DNA of 64,000 nucleotides. It comes from Thermoproteota archaeon (lineage in GTDB: Archaea > Thermoproteota > Thermoprotei > Gearchaeales > Gearchaeaceae). Of the stretch, positions 52,574 through 61,667 are shown piece by piece. Positions within the stretch are counted from its first letter, which is position 1, and every line of letters begins with the position of its first letter. A model generated the notes under the pieces. It was given only the letters and a program-made list of their open reading frames with translations. It was not told the DNA's origin and made no database searches. The position numbers and the translations under genes are program-made. The stretch spans positions 53,727 to 117,726 of the forward strand of contig JAJPJK010000011.1 in the NCBI GenBank assembly GCA_021324265.1, in the 5' to 3' direction.

Positions 52574-53958
52574 TCTACTCCACCAACTACAATACCTTTA
52601 ACTCTGAGATGCGGCCCGCCATCGCCTACTCTTACCCATTGACCATCTTTACCGCAATTCCCTATACTCTTTATCTCTAAATCCTTACCTACTAGATCAA
52701 TGTTTTTCAAAGTTTCCAAAATCACGCCACTAAGGGAAAGATCCCTTAAAGGTACAGTTACTTCTCCTTTTTCTATCAAATAACCGCTTTCACACTTGAA
52801 CGTGAACTGACCATTATTAGGCAAAACATAACCATATTCAAAACCTTTAGCATATATGCCCAGTTCTATATCTTCTATAAGCTCATCGAAGCTAGCATCA
52901 CCTTTCTCGAAATATATATTGCTCATTCTAACCAAAGGAGGATTTAAATAAGAATCCGCTCTTGCTGCGCCGTTATTAGAAAAACCTAGAATAGAACTTG
53001 TTTCAATGTTGTGCAAGTATTCATTCAATACCCCATTCTTAATTATATATCTAGGTTTAGCAGCCACACCTTCATCATCATAGACATATGAGCCATAACA
53101 GCGTTCCAATAGCGGGTTATCAACTATTGAAACAACATCATTGGCAATCTTCTCACCCAATCTTCCCTCGAGAACTGAGTTTTTCTCTACTACTCCATCT
53201 GCTTCGGATGGATGACCTATTCCTTCATGTGCAAAAACTCCTACAAGAATAGGATCCATGATACATGTATATGTCCCAGCTTTAACACTCTTTGCACTTA
53301 ATTGCTCAATAGCCTTCCTTGCACTTTTAATTCCAAGTTCTGAAACACCGAAATCTTCCAATATCTCAAAGCCCCCTGTACCCCCTATTGCACTATAACC
53401 TCTTCCACGTTTCCCACTCTCAAAAGATATAGCTAAGGCATTAGCGCTTATGTATATTTCCTCTTTCTCTACAAAAGTTCCAATTGAGTTATAGATCTCG
53501 ACAATATCTCTATTTTCGTTATAACGCACAGTTTCGCTCTTTATCTTTGAATCATAATTCCTAATGGATTGATCTAGACTTTTCACCAAATTGAGCTTCT
53601 CCTCTATAGATACCTCCTCAAAATCTTTTCTTATGTATGTTTTTACCTTAGCCTTGTACGCTTTCAAATCTTTAAGATTATATGATTCTTTTATAAGATG
53701 AGAGCTTGACTTGGCTATTTTAAAGGCTCTATTCATTGCTTCTTTCAATTGTTCATAACTGCCCACAGATGTAGAGGCAAAACCCCATGCTCCTTTTATA
53801 TAAACTCTTACCGAATACCCTTCATCTTCGTTAGAAGCAAAATATCGAAGATTTCCATCTACAAAGGTTATCGATGTATCCCTAGATTTTACATGCCTTA
53901 TTTCAGCGAAATCAGCGCCTAGTTTTAGACCAAAATCAAGCACGCTATCAATATCCAT
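52570..53958 (-). CDS. tldD: TldD metalloprotease
   Basis: HEGIGHPSEADGV (HExxxH), DDEGVAAKPRYIIKNGVLNEYLHN; ATGA-type overlap with PmbA-like gene. Confidence 0.92.
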   Translation of the reverse strand: MDIDSVLDFGLKLGADFAEIRHVKSRDTSITFVDGNLRYFASNEDEGYSVRVYIKGAWGFASTSVGSYEQLKEAMNRAFKIAKSSSHLIKESYNLKDLKAYKAKVKTYIRKDFEEVSIEEKLNLVKSLDQSIRNYDSKIKSETVRYNENRDIVEIYNSIGTFVEKEEIYISANALAISFESGKRGRGYSAIGGTGGFEILEDFGVSELGIKSARKAIEQLSAKSVKAGTYTCIMDPILVGVFAHEGIGHPSEADGVVEKNSVLEGRLGEKIANDVVSIVDNPLLERCYGSYVYDDEGVAAKPRYIIKNGVLNEYLHNIETSSILGFSNNGAARADSYLNPPLVRMSNIYFEKGDASFDELIEDIELGIYAKGFEYGYVLPNNGQFTFKCESGYLIEKGEVTVPLRDLSLSGVILETLKNIDLVGKDLEIKSIGNCGKDGQWVRVGDGGPHLRVKGIVVGGVE

Positions 53959-53964
53959 AGGAAA

Positions 53965-55278
53965 TTATTGAGTAAGTGCTTTTATATTAAGCGAAAACTC
54001 TAGCGTTGCTGAGATTAGTTTCTGTATATCTGAATCGCTGTGTGCATAAGATATTGCGCCTAAATGAGTTGGAAGAAAGAATATATTATGATAGGTCATG
54101 AGATAAAGATAATAGAAATGTTGAGTTTTCTTATCGCAGAGCCTTTCATCTTCAACACTTTTAATAACATCAACCTCGCTCGTGAGAAAATGCGTAAGCA
54201 ATATTGAACCTATTCCAGTAGTTTGGGTATCAATTCCAGCTTCGGCGAAAACTTTGTCAATGCCTTTTCTCGCAATTTCTCCCAAACTATTTATCTTAGA
54301 GTAAATCGACTCAGCATTCTCAATGAGGTACTTAACAGTTAAGTATCCAGCTTTCATCGAAATGGGATTTGCAGAAAATGTTCCACCACCTATTCTAGTT
54401 GAATCCTTTCTTTGAGGGTTTGCCATTTCCATTATTTCAGATTTCCCTGCAACAGCTCCTACGGGAAATCCTCCGCCAATTATTTTGCCCATAGTAAGGA
54501 GATCGGCTTCTATACCGTAATATTGCTGAGCCCCTCCAAGCCCGAGTCTAAAGCCTGTGATGACTTCATCAAATACAAGCAAAGATCCATTCTTTTCCGT
54601 GTCTTCTCTTATGATTCTAAGGAATTCTTTATCTGCAGGCAATCCGCCGCCTGCCCCCATGACAGGCTCTATGATCACACAGGCTAGATCATTTTTTATT
54701 CCTTTGAATGTCTGCTCAAAAGAGCTTATGTCGTTAAATTTGAAGGTAGAAATATACTTTGTTTCCTCTTCAAGAATGCCGCTTGTTTCTTTATTCCAAA
54801 CATTTTTGATGAGATTTGAATTATATCCATGCCAGCCTCCAGAAACTTTCATAATATATCTCCTCTTCGTATATGCCCTTGCAAGCCTTGTAGCATACAT
54901 AGTAGCTTCTGAACCTGAATTACAGAATCTGATTTTCTCAGCATTTGGAACAACCTTTTTTATTAATTCAGCAAGCTCCAAGGCATAGGGATTTGGTGCG
55001 CCTAGAATGGTACCATGTTTGACTTGTTCACTTATCTCATTCATAATGAAATCCGGAGAATGACCTAAAATAAGGCTAGCATGACCTTGCCAGTAATCAG
55101 TATACTCATTTTCATCAACATCCCATACTTTGTTGGCCTTCCCTCGTTTGAGAAACAATGGATATGGCTCATAAAATCTGATATCATGGTTTACGCCATT
55201 GACGAAAATATTCTTAGCTCTTTCAAACATCTCCTTAGAAGTAGGTGTTTTCCTCTTGTAATCTTCAAAAAGCTTCAT
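53965..55278 (-). CDS. Class III aminotransferase, glutamate-1-semialdehyde aminomutase-like
   Basis: RFCNSGSEATMYATRLARAYTKRRYIMKVSGGWHGYN, LLVFDEVITGFR, MGKIIGGGFPVGAVAG. Start more likely MKLFEDYK at 55278. Confidence 0.88.
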   Translation of the reverse strand: MKLFEDYKRKTPTSKEMFERAKNIFVNGVNHDIRFYEPYPLFLKRGKANKVWDVDENEYTDYWQGHASLILGHSPDFIMNEISEQVKHGTILGAPNPYALELAELIKKVVPNAEKIRFCNSGSEATMYATRLARAYTKRRYIMKVSGGWHGYNSNLIKNVWNKETSGILEEETKYISTFKFNDISSFEQTFKGIKNDLACVIIEPVMGAGGGLPADKEFLRIIREDTEKNGSLLVFDEVITGFRLGLGGAQQYYGIEADLLTMGKIIGGGFPVGAVAGKSEIMEMANPQRKDSTRIGGGTFSANPISMKAGYLTVKYLIENAESIYSKINSLGEIARKGIDKVFAEAGIDTQTTGIGSILLTHFLTSEVDVIKSVEDERLCDKKTQHFYYLYLMTYHNIFFLPTHLGAISYAHSDSDIQKLISATLEFSLNIKALTQ

Positions 55279-55314
55279 CCTTAATCTTATAAACATAAAA
55301 CTTAAAAAGTTAGT

Positions 55315-55746
55315 ATGGAAGAAGGACAAAAAGAATTAAATAGAAGCTTAGTAATCTCTTTCATACTCAATTCCTTCTTTTGTGTAGCAATGCTTTTTTA
55401 TGGAGCTTCATCAATCATAGGGGGCGATCTTAGCCCATTAGGAATAGGTGCACTGGTACTAGGAGCTTTCTTGGGTATAATGCTTAGAAACGTTTATAGA
55501 AATATAACTGAGAATGCAAAAGAAAAGATACAAGCAAATCTGAACCTAATGGGAACAGTCAATACCATCGTTTCTATAATCTTATTCGCGCTTGTCTTAG
55601 CAAGCATAATATTACAATATTATCTTCAACCTGACGTTGGCTTAGACCTTATTGTTCTTTATGCATTATATTATAGCGCACTTCTTTTAGGTCTAGGTTT
55701 ATTCGCGGGCTTATATACATTGAGAAGTTCTAGAGCCATTCTATAA
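55315..55746 (+). CDS. Small membrane protein, hypothetical
   Basis: 143 aa, 4 hydrophobic segments; no competing ORF. Confidence 0.65.
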   Translation: MEEGQKELNRSLVISFILNSFFCVAMLFYGASSIIGGDLSPLGIGALVLGAFLGIMLRNVYRNITENAKEKIQANLNLMGTVNTIVSIILFALVLASIILQYYLQPDVGLDLIVLYALYYSALLLGLGLFAGLYTLRSSRAIL

Positions 55747-55780
55747 ACTTATAAATAGGCCTAAAGTAAAGATTGAATCG

Positions 55781-56938
55781 GTGATACAAAGGGTCATTTA
55801 CATACTATCTGCTGTAATCTTCTTGCTTATGATAGGAAGTTCGATGACAACCCCCATAATGCCTATTTTCCTTTCATACCTTGGAGCAGGAGAAATTCTT
55901 ATAGGATTCGTGATTTCACTTTACGGTTTAGTAAGGGCACCTCTTAATATACCCCTTAGCTTTATGCTTGCAAAGAAAAACCCATTCAAATCGGCTTTTT
56001 CAGGTCTAGTTTTAGTTGTATTAGCTGCGCTAATCATGGGAACATCCTTAAGCCCAATACAGGTTGCAATTGGAAAGGTAATTGAGGGTCTAGGTATAAT
56101 TCTATACGTCATATCAGCGCTAAGATTACTGGCAGAATATTCACCGATAGAAGAAAGAGGTGGTACAATGGGGATATATACCGCATCTCTTTTGCTTGGC
56201 TCTGCAGCAGGCCCGCTAATTGGAGGTTTCATCGCAGAGCATTTCGGTGAAAGGAATGTATTTTTTACGTATGCATGTATGGCTGGATTGACTTCTTCAA
56301 TTCTCTATTTTACAGGGAAAACTGTAAAATATTCAAACTCTTATCCTCAGTACTCAACACGCAATATCCGCGAGAGTCTAAAGAATAAGGATATCTTACT
56401 AGCAAGTTATGTTATCTCTAGCTTTTTCATAGTTAGAATTGCGTTAATGAACGTCATTATGCCTCTGATTCTTTACAATAACTACGGATTAAAGGAATCT
56501 ATAATAGGAACAATAATATCTTCATTCTGGTTCATAACAACAATACCCAACATTATTGGTGGAAAGCTAGGCGATAGAATTGGAAGAAAATTCACTTTAT
56601 CCCTATGTTTGAGCGGATCTTCGGCAGCGCTTTTTGCAATGTACTTCACGAGAGATTTAATACAGCTTATCGTAGTTCTAATGTGTTTAGCAGTTTCTAC
56701 AGGCATCTCTGGACCAATGAGTGCAATAATCATAGATCTATCCAAGAGAGAAGAACTCCCAATTTCATTAGGAGTTTACAGAACATTTGTAGATTTTAGT
56801 TTCTTTGCTGGTCCTTCGTTAGGTGGTTATCTACTCGATCTTCTCGGAGCAAATAATATAATATATTTCATTCTCTCAGGTTACTTGATTTGTTCACTGG
56901 TGCTATTACACTTCGTAAATGAAAAGAAGAATTACTAA
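55781..56938 (+). CDS. Major facilitator superfamily transporter
   Basis: 12 TM-like segments; GGKLGDRIGRKFTL, GLVRAPLNIPLSFMLAKK. GTG start. Confidence 0.9.
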   Translation: MIQRVIYILSAVIFLLMIGSSMTTPIMPIFLSYLGAGEILIGFVISLYGLVRAPLNIPLSFMLAKKNPFKSAFSGLVLVVLAALIMGTSLSPIQVAIGKVIEGLGIILYVISALRLLAEYSPIEERGGTMGIYTASLLLGSAAGPLIGGFIAEHFGERNVFFTYACMAGLTSSILYFTGKTVKYSNSYPQYSTRNIRESLKNKDILLASYVISSFFIVRIALMNVIMPLILYNNYGLKESIIGTIISSFWFITTIPNIIGGKLGDRIGRKFTLSLCLSGSSAALFAMYFTRDLIQLIVVLMCLAVSTGISGPMSAIIIDLSKREELPISLGVYRTFVDFSFFAGPSLGGYLLDLLGANNIIYFILSGYLICSLVLLHFVNEKKNY

Positions 56939-57132
56939 TGTGCCTCTTTCATATGCCTTCTATAATTCTTTCTACCTTGAATCCTTGCACCGCACTTCCT
57001 ACATATGAAGGTTCTTGGACCCTTACTACTAATCATTATATGAACAGGAGGAGGGGTCCTACAGGCTGCTACATGTATTTGGTAATAACTTGCTTTCAGC
57101 CTTCTTCTACAGCTTGGGCAAACTCGTCTCAT
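56935..57132 (-). CDS. Small tandem zinc-finger protein
   Basis: CPSC-X11-H-X3-C followed by CRKC-X12-H-X4-H C2H2 finger; 65 aa. Confidence 0.75.
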   Translation of the reverse strand: MRRVCPSCRRRLKASYYQIHVAACRTPPPVHIMISSKGPRTFICRKCGARIQGRKNYRRHMKEAH

Positions 57133-57206
57133 CTTGAAATCTTAATTCTAGACACTTAAAAATCTTCTCTTAAAAATTATTACGCAAAGATAACAAATCT
57201 TATCTT

Positions 57207-58076
57207 GTGAAATTCGGCGTCTCGATTCTTCATACTGGTCAATGGGCCTCCAAAGAAGCTATAGAAAAGACAGCTGAGCAAGCTGAAAGATTGGAGTTCA
57301 ATTCCATATGGGTCTCAGACCACATAATTACACCGACAAGCTATGGGAAAAGTTATGGTTATATCTACGAATCAATTGTAACACTCTCATACTTGGCATC
57401 TCTTACAGAAAATGTCATACTAGGAAGTTCAGTCATAGTACTTCCTATAAGAGACCCTGTTATTTTAGCAAAACAGCTTGCAAGCTTAGATTTACTGAGC
57501 CAAGGTAGGTTGATTGTGGGTTTTGGCTCAGGATGGTTGAAAGAAGAATTCGAATTTTTAGGTAAAGAGTTCATTAATAGAGGAAAAATCATGGACGAAT
57601 GGATAATGACAATAAAGAGATTATGGAGCAGCGAAAGAATAGTTTGGGAAGGAAAAGAAATGATGTTTGAACCAAAGCCTTTACAAAAAGGAGGCCCAAA
57701 AATAATAATAGGAGGAAATTCTAAAAAGGCGATAATAAGAGCATGTAAGTTAGGAGATGGTTGGAATCCAGTAGGTATTTCTCCCAAGATCTTATCAAAA
57801 AAGATTGCTTTTATGAGGAAGATGAGCAATAATTACAGGAAGTTAATTTTCCTGAGAATAGGATGCCTACCGGATATAGAGAATGCATACAAAACAAAGA
57901 AGAGCGACTATAATTATTACCTTAGCGGATCACTCAGAGCCATTGCTGAAGACCTTGAAAAATATAATGAGCTAGGAGTAGACCATCTAATTGCATACTT
58001 CGGAGCTGTTAATTTGGAAAATTACTTAGAGCGTATGAGAAAATTTAAGGATATCATGAGATCATTCCAAAACTAA
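57207..58076 (+). CDS. LLM-class flavin/F420-dependent oxidoreductase
   Basis: SIWVSDHIITP, VILGSSVIVLPIRDPVILAKQLASLDLLSQGRLIVGFGSGWLKEEF. Confidence 0.92.
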   Translation: MKFGVSILHTGQWASKEAIEKTAEQAERLEFNSIWVSDHIITPTSYGKSYGYIYESIVTLSYLASLTENVILGSSVIVLPIRDPVILAKQLASLDLLSQGRLIVGFGSGWLKEEFEFLGKEFINRGKIMDEWIMTIKRLWSSERIVWEGKEMMFEPKPLQKGGPKIIIGGNSKKAIIRACKLGDGWNPVGISPKILSKKIAFMRKMSNNYRKLIFLRIGCLPDIENAYKTKKSDYNYYLSGSLRAIAEDLEKYNELGVDHLIAYFGAVNLENYLERMRKFKDIMRSFQN

Positions 58077-59785
58077 ATACTTCCAACACCACTAATTCCT
58101 CCTTGCTTTGCAACTATTATGATATTGCTATCTTTGAAATATTGAATCATTGGATCAGGCGTTATGAAGATGTATTGAATATCAGGATTATCCTTCGGCA
58201 AACTGGATAGCAGGATTGATACGCGCTCCTTGTTTATAGGGTCCATATGCACATCAAATTCATCCACGGCTCTAATGGATGATTTCATGTATTGTTGACA
58301 TGCAAGTAAAAATGCGATGATCGTTGCGGTTCTTTCTCCGCCACTTTGTGAGAAAGAATTGAGAAGTACAGGCGAAGTACCTCTAAATCCCACACTTATT
58401 TCTAATGATGCTTTTTCAATGTCGTCAGCATTTTTAAGGGCCACAAAACCTATACCGTCAATTTTTGAAATGACTGATCGAAAAATTTCATCAACTTTAG
58501 TTACAGCATCAACTATAATGTTAGTCCATAACTGCATCCTCTGTTTCAGTTCTTCTTTAGTTTTTTCTTTATTCTCCTCTATTTCTTTTATCTTAGCCTT
58601 TAATTCTTCATATTGCTTTAGATAATTGTTATAATTAATGGGAATCTCTTCATTGATCTCGCCAAGGCTTTTCAGCTCCGCTTGTAAGTCCCTCAGTTCA
58701 GATTCGATTTCTTGAATTGTCCTTCTGACTTCCACTTTTTCGACCTTCTTCTTCTGTTCAAGCTTTTTAAAATCTTCTTCTGCTTCCTCTAACAAACTTA
58801 ACTTATTTTTCAGTTCGGAATTCAGAATTTCTAGGATGTATGAATTGACAGCCAAACTCGCCTTGAAGTCAGAATATTCTTCAATCTTTTTAATGATTTC
58901 ATTGAAAACAAAAGCTTTCTTAAGCTCATCCAGTATCATATCTTTCAATTCGTTAACCTTATTTTTCAAATATGATATCTCAGAATTAACTTTATTTCTC
59001 TTATCATAAATATAATTTATTTCTTCTCTTAACTTTTCAACTTTCTTTTTTAACTCATTATAATTAGCCCAAAACAATTCATTTTTTAATGAAGAAATTG
59101 TTTCGATTAATTTTATTTTTCTCTCATATTTCTGATATAAATTTTTCCAATATTTTAAGTTGATTTCAATATTCTTCAAAGATTGATAAACCCCTTGAGA
59201 CCCCTTTTCAATGTCGCTAAGCTTGCCTATCGAGTTTAAAACATGCCTTCTATAATCTCCTATACCTACTGCCTCCTCAAAAAGCCTAAGCCTCTCTATA
59301 GGATCCTTGGTTATGAATTCTTCAATCATGTTCTGGTGCATTATTATGAGTTCGTTATCAGGATTGATACCCAATCTCTTAAGCATTCTTTGAAGCTGAA
59401 ACTTCTCTATAACTTCTTGATTGAATTCGAACCAGTAATTTCCGTCCTTCCTAATTACCCTGGTAATCATCACTTGGTCTAAACTTGAGCTTGGAAAGGG
59501 TCTTTTGCCTTTGATAGGGCTATTATCCATAATTAAAGAAACACGAGCAGCTTCTTCTCCATAAGTAATCAAATCTGAAAGTTTTCTTGATCGTTCGGTA
59601 TAACTCTGCCCCAGTGCTACTGAGATGCCTATTAAGATGCTAGACTTCCCGCTTCCATTGGGACCTGTTATTAAATTGACTCCTTTCTTCAAAGGTATTC
59701 TCGAATATTTATGAGAAAGAAAATTTTCTAATATGATTTCTTTTATATACGTGCTCAAACCTAGTAAAGATATTAGTTTATCCAA
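58073..59785 (-). CDS. Short SMC-family ATPase with SMC5/SMC6-like motifs
   Basis: ENFLSHKYSRIPLKKGVNLITGPNGSGKSSILIGISVALG, SFSQSGGERTATIIAFLLACQ, RAVDEFDVHMDPINKERV, IQYIFITP; central coiled coil ~230 aa. TTG start at 59785, or TTG at 59758. Confidence 0.85.
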   Translation of the reverse strand: MDKLISLLGLSTYIKEIILENFLSHKYSRIPLKKGVNLITGPNGSGKSSILIGISVALGQSYTERSRKLSDLITYGEEAARVSLIMDNSPIKGKRPFPSSSLDQVMITRVIRKDGNYWFEFNQEVIEKFQLQRMLKRLGINPDNELIIMHQNMIEEFITKDPIERLRLFEEAVGIGDYRRHVLNSIGKLSDIEKGSQGVYQSLKNIEINLKYWKNLYQKYERKIKLIETISSLKNELFWANYNELKKKVEKLREEINYIYDKRNKVNSEISYLKNKVNELKDMILDELKKAFVFNEIIKKIEEYSDFKASLAVNSYILEILNSELKNKLSLLEEAEEDFKKLEQKKKVEKVEVRRTIQEIESELRDLQAELKSLGEINEEIPINYNNYLKQYEELKAKIKEIEENKEKTKEELKQRMQLWTNIIVDAVTKVDEIFRSVISKIDGIGFVALKNADDIEKASLEISVGFRGTSPVLLNSFSQSGGERTATIIAFLLACQQYMKSSIRAVDEFDVHMDPINKERVSILLSSLPKDNPDIQYIFITPDPMIQYFKDSNIIIVAKQGGISGVGSI

Positions 59786-59798
59786 ATAAAATTTACCG

Positions 59799-60479
59799 AT
59801 GGTACTTTCAGCTAAAGTCTTTTTGGTTGAACAAGAAATGAGTTTGGAAGAGATAAGAAAGAAACTAAAAGATTATAGAACTGAAAGAATTGAGGAACAT
59901 GAAGGCAAGCCAATAAAACTTGAAACGAAGATTGAGGATATTTTTTTAAAAGACGATGTCCTTTCTGGACTATACTCAAATGACTTTGTCATCTATGTGA
60001 ATCAACATGGTCTCCTCAATCCTATTATAAAAACATATGATGCACAATTTAGATTCATAAAAGGTAGTAAGCTTTTTTTAGTCATATTTGAAAAGAAAAG
60101 ACTCGCTAACTACATTGCCAATGAATTAAGTAAAATTCTTTTTATAAAGTCAGGCAAGATAACTGAAATTCGAATCGATCCACAAATAATGCAAAAACAT
60201 CACGAGGAAAATAGAGAAAATACAAAGGTAATTTTTTTCGATGACATAAAAATTCCAAGTATAGAGAAGCTATCGCTATACGGTGAAAAACTTGCAGATA
60301 CTGAACTTTATCATGAATACCTCAAGCAGGGCAAAATATGGTATCTTGTTTATGTATCCAAGATAACTGGTAAAACAGTAGGTCTTACTAGAAATGGAAT
60401 TATCGTACATTTCGATAAAATCTCTTTAGAAGATTTCTTTGCTTTCATAAAAAATGAAATCCTAAAGCTAGTTTCATGA
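59799..60479 (+). CDS. Hypothetical protein, divergent from the SMC-like gene
   Basis: 226-aa ORF, ATG start, 13 nt from the SMC-like start; no family recognised. Confidence 0.7.
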   Translation: MVLSAKVFLVEQEMSLEEIRKKLKDYRTERIEEHEGKPIKLETKIEDIFLKDDVLSGLYSNDFVIYVNQHGLLNPIIKTYDAQFRFIKGSKLFLVIFEKKRLANYIANELSKILFIKSGKITEIRIDPQIMQKHHEENRENTKVIFFDDIKIPSIEKLSLYGEKLADTELYHEYLKQGKIWYLVYVSKITGKTVGLTRNGIIVHFDKISLEDFFAFIKNEILKLVS

Positions 60480-60989
60480 ATTAAATATTGAACGAATCCT
60501 TTCATCTATTCGCTTGGATTTTATATATTCAGCAACCTTCATAGGAACAAGTTTTTCCCATTCTTGTCCTTTGGATATCGCTTCCCTTATTTTAGTAGCT
60601 TCGTATATTTCTCTATCAAAGAAAGGAATGTTCCTAATCTCATAACCTGCCTCTTTGAAAAGGAGCCTCGTAAGATTATCATTTGAAAAGACAACTTTAA
60701 AGTTTGGACAATATTGTTTGACGACCGAAACCCATTGACTATGAAGTCCAACATCAGGAACAGCGACAACTATTACTCGATCTAAAAGTCCATCCAATCT
60801 TAGTTGGCTCCAGATACATTCAATTCTTTCGCCTACAGTGAGAGGATTTTCCTTTGTATGGCTATATTGTGCTGAGCCTATAGCCAAAACTACCTGTTCA
60901 AACTGACTCAGTATCCATCTAAGCGCCTGATAGTGCCCATTATGGAAAGGTTGAAATCTTCCTATATATAGTGCCCTATCTGGATCCAT
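60474..60989 (-). CDS. nadM: Nicotinamide-nucleotide adenylyltransferase
   Basis: YIGRFQPFHNGHYQALRWILSQFEQVVLAIGSAQYSHTKENPLTVGER (HxGH nucleotidyltransferase). Confidence 0.93.
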   Translation of the reverse strand: MDPDRALYIGRFQPFHNGHYQALRWILSQFEQVVLAIGSAQYSHTKENPLTVGERIECIWSQLRLDGLLDRVIVVAVPDVGLHSQWVSVVKQYCPNFKVVFSNDNLTRLLFKEAGYEIRNIPFFDREIYEATKIREAISKGQEWEKLVPMKVAEYIKSKRIDERIRSIFNS

Positions 60990-61021
60990 TGATATATATA
61001 AAAAAGATAAATTAAAACTAA

Positions 61022-61666
61022 TTAGGCTCTTTCAAGTAAAAGATTGCTTCCTTTAATCCTAGATCTATGAACCTCGTTATCACCTAGCAGCTCCTTGATC
61101 TCTTTATATCTATTTCTGAGCGTGGCTTCAGTTATGAAAGCTTTTGCAGCAATTTCCTTCTGAGTAATGGCGATCCTTAACTTTTTACAAGCATAATATA
61201 CGGCTGCAGCAGCAATACTTACTGGATTCCTACCGGCCACCAATCCCTTTTCTTTAGCGTCTTCTACGATCTGTATTGCTCTTTCCTTAACTTTCTCACC
61301 TAACCCAAGGAGGTCTACGAGCCTTTCTACATATTTGTTAACTGAAGGCTTAGAAATTTTCCTAATCTTCTGAGTAATCGTCGAATAAATCAAGAGCGCT
61401 CTCTTCATCTCTTTTTTATTTAACCCCATGGCATAGCATATCTCCTTTAAAAGAATCGGATATCCTTGCTCTTTGCAGGCAAGATAAAGGATAGAAGCCG
61501 CAAACGCTTTTGGTGAAAATTTCCTACCCAATTTCTTTCCTATAATTTCTTGAGCCATTGTAAGAGCCTCGTTCAAAGTAGAATAGGGAAGCTGAAGCTT
61601 CTCTATTCCTTTAGTAAGTTCTTTGGCAAGAATGATGGCTTTCTCTTTGGTAGTTAATCTTTGCAT
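61022..61666 (-). CDS. TFIIB-like protein lacking the N-terminal zinc ribbon
   Basis: Two cyclin-like repeats and C-terminal HTH (NPVSIAAAAVYYACKKLRIAITQKEIAAKAFITEATLRNRYKEIKELL), no CxxC ribbon. Confidence 0.85.
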   Translation of the reverse strand: MQRLTTKEKAIILAKELTKGIEKLQLPYSTLNEALTMAQEIIGKKLGRKFSPKAFAASILYLACKEQGYPILLKEICYAMGLNKKEMKRALLIYSTITQKIRKISKPSVNKYVERLVDLLGLGEKVKERAIQIVEDAKEKGLVAGRNPVSIAAAAVYYACKKLRIAITQKEIAAKAFITEATLRNRYKEIKELLGDNEVHRSRIKGSNLLLERA

Positions 61667-61667
61667 A

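Noticed and set aside
54557-54988. 143-aa plus-strand ORF
   Set aside because: Antisense to the class III aminotransferase, which has clear motifs.
57365-57829. 154-aa minus-strand ORF
   Set aside because: Antisense to the LLM-class oxidoreductase; composition consistent with a shadow ORF.
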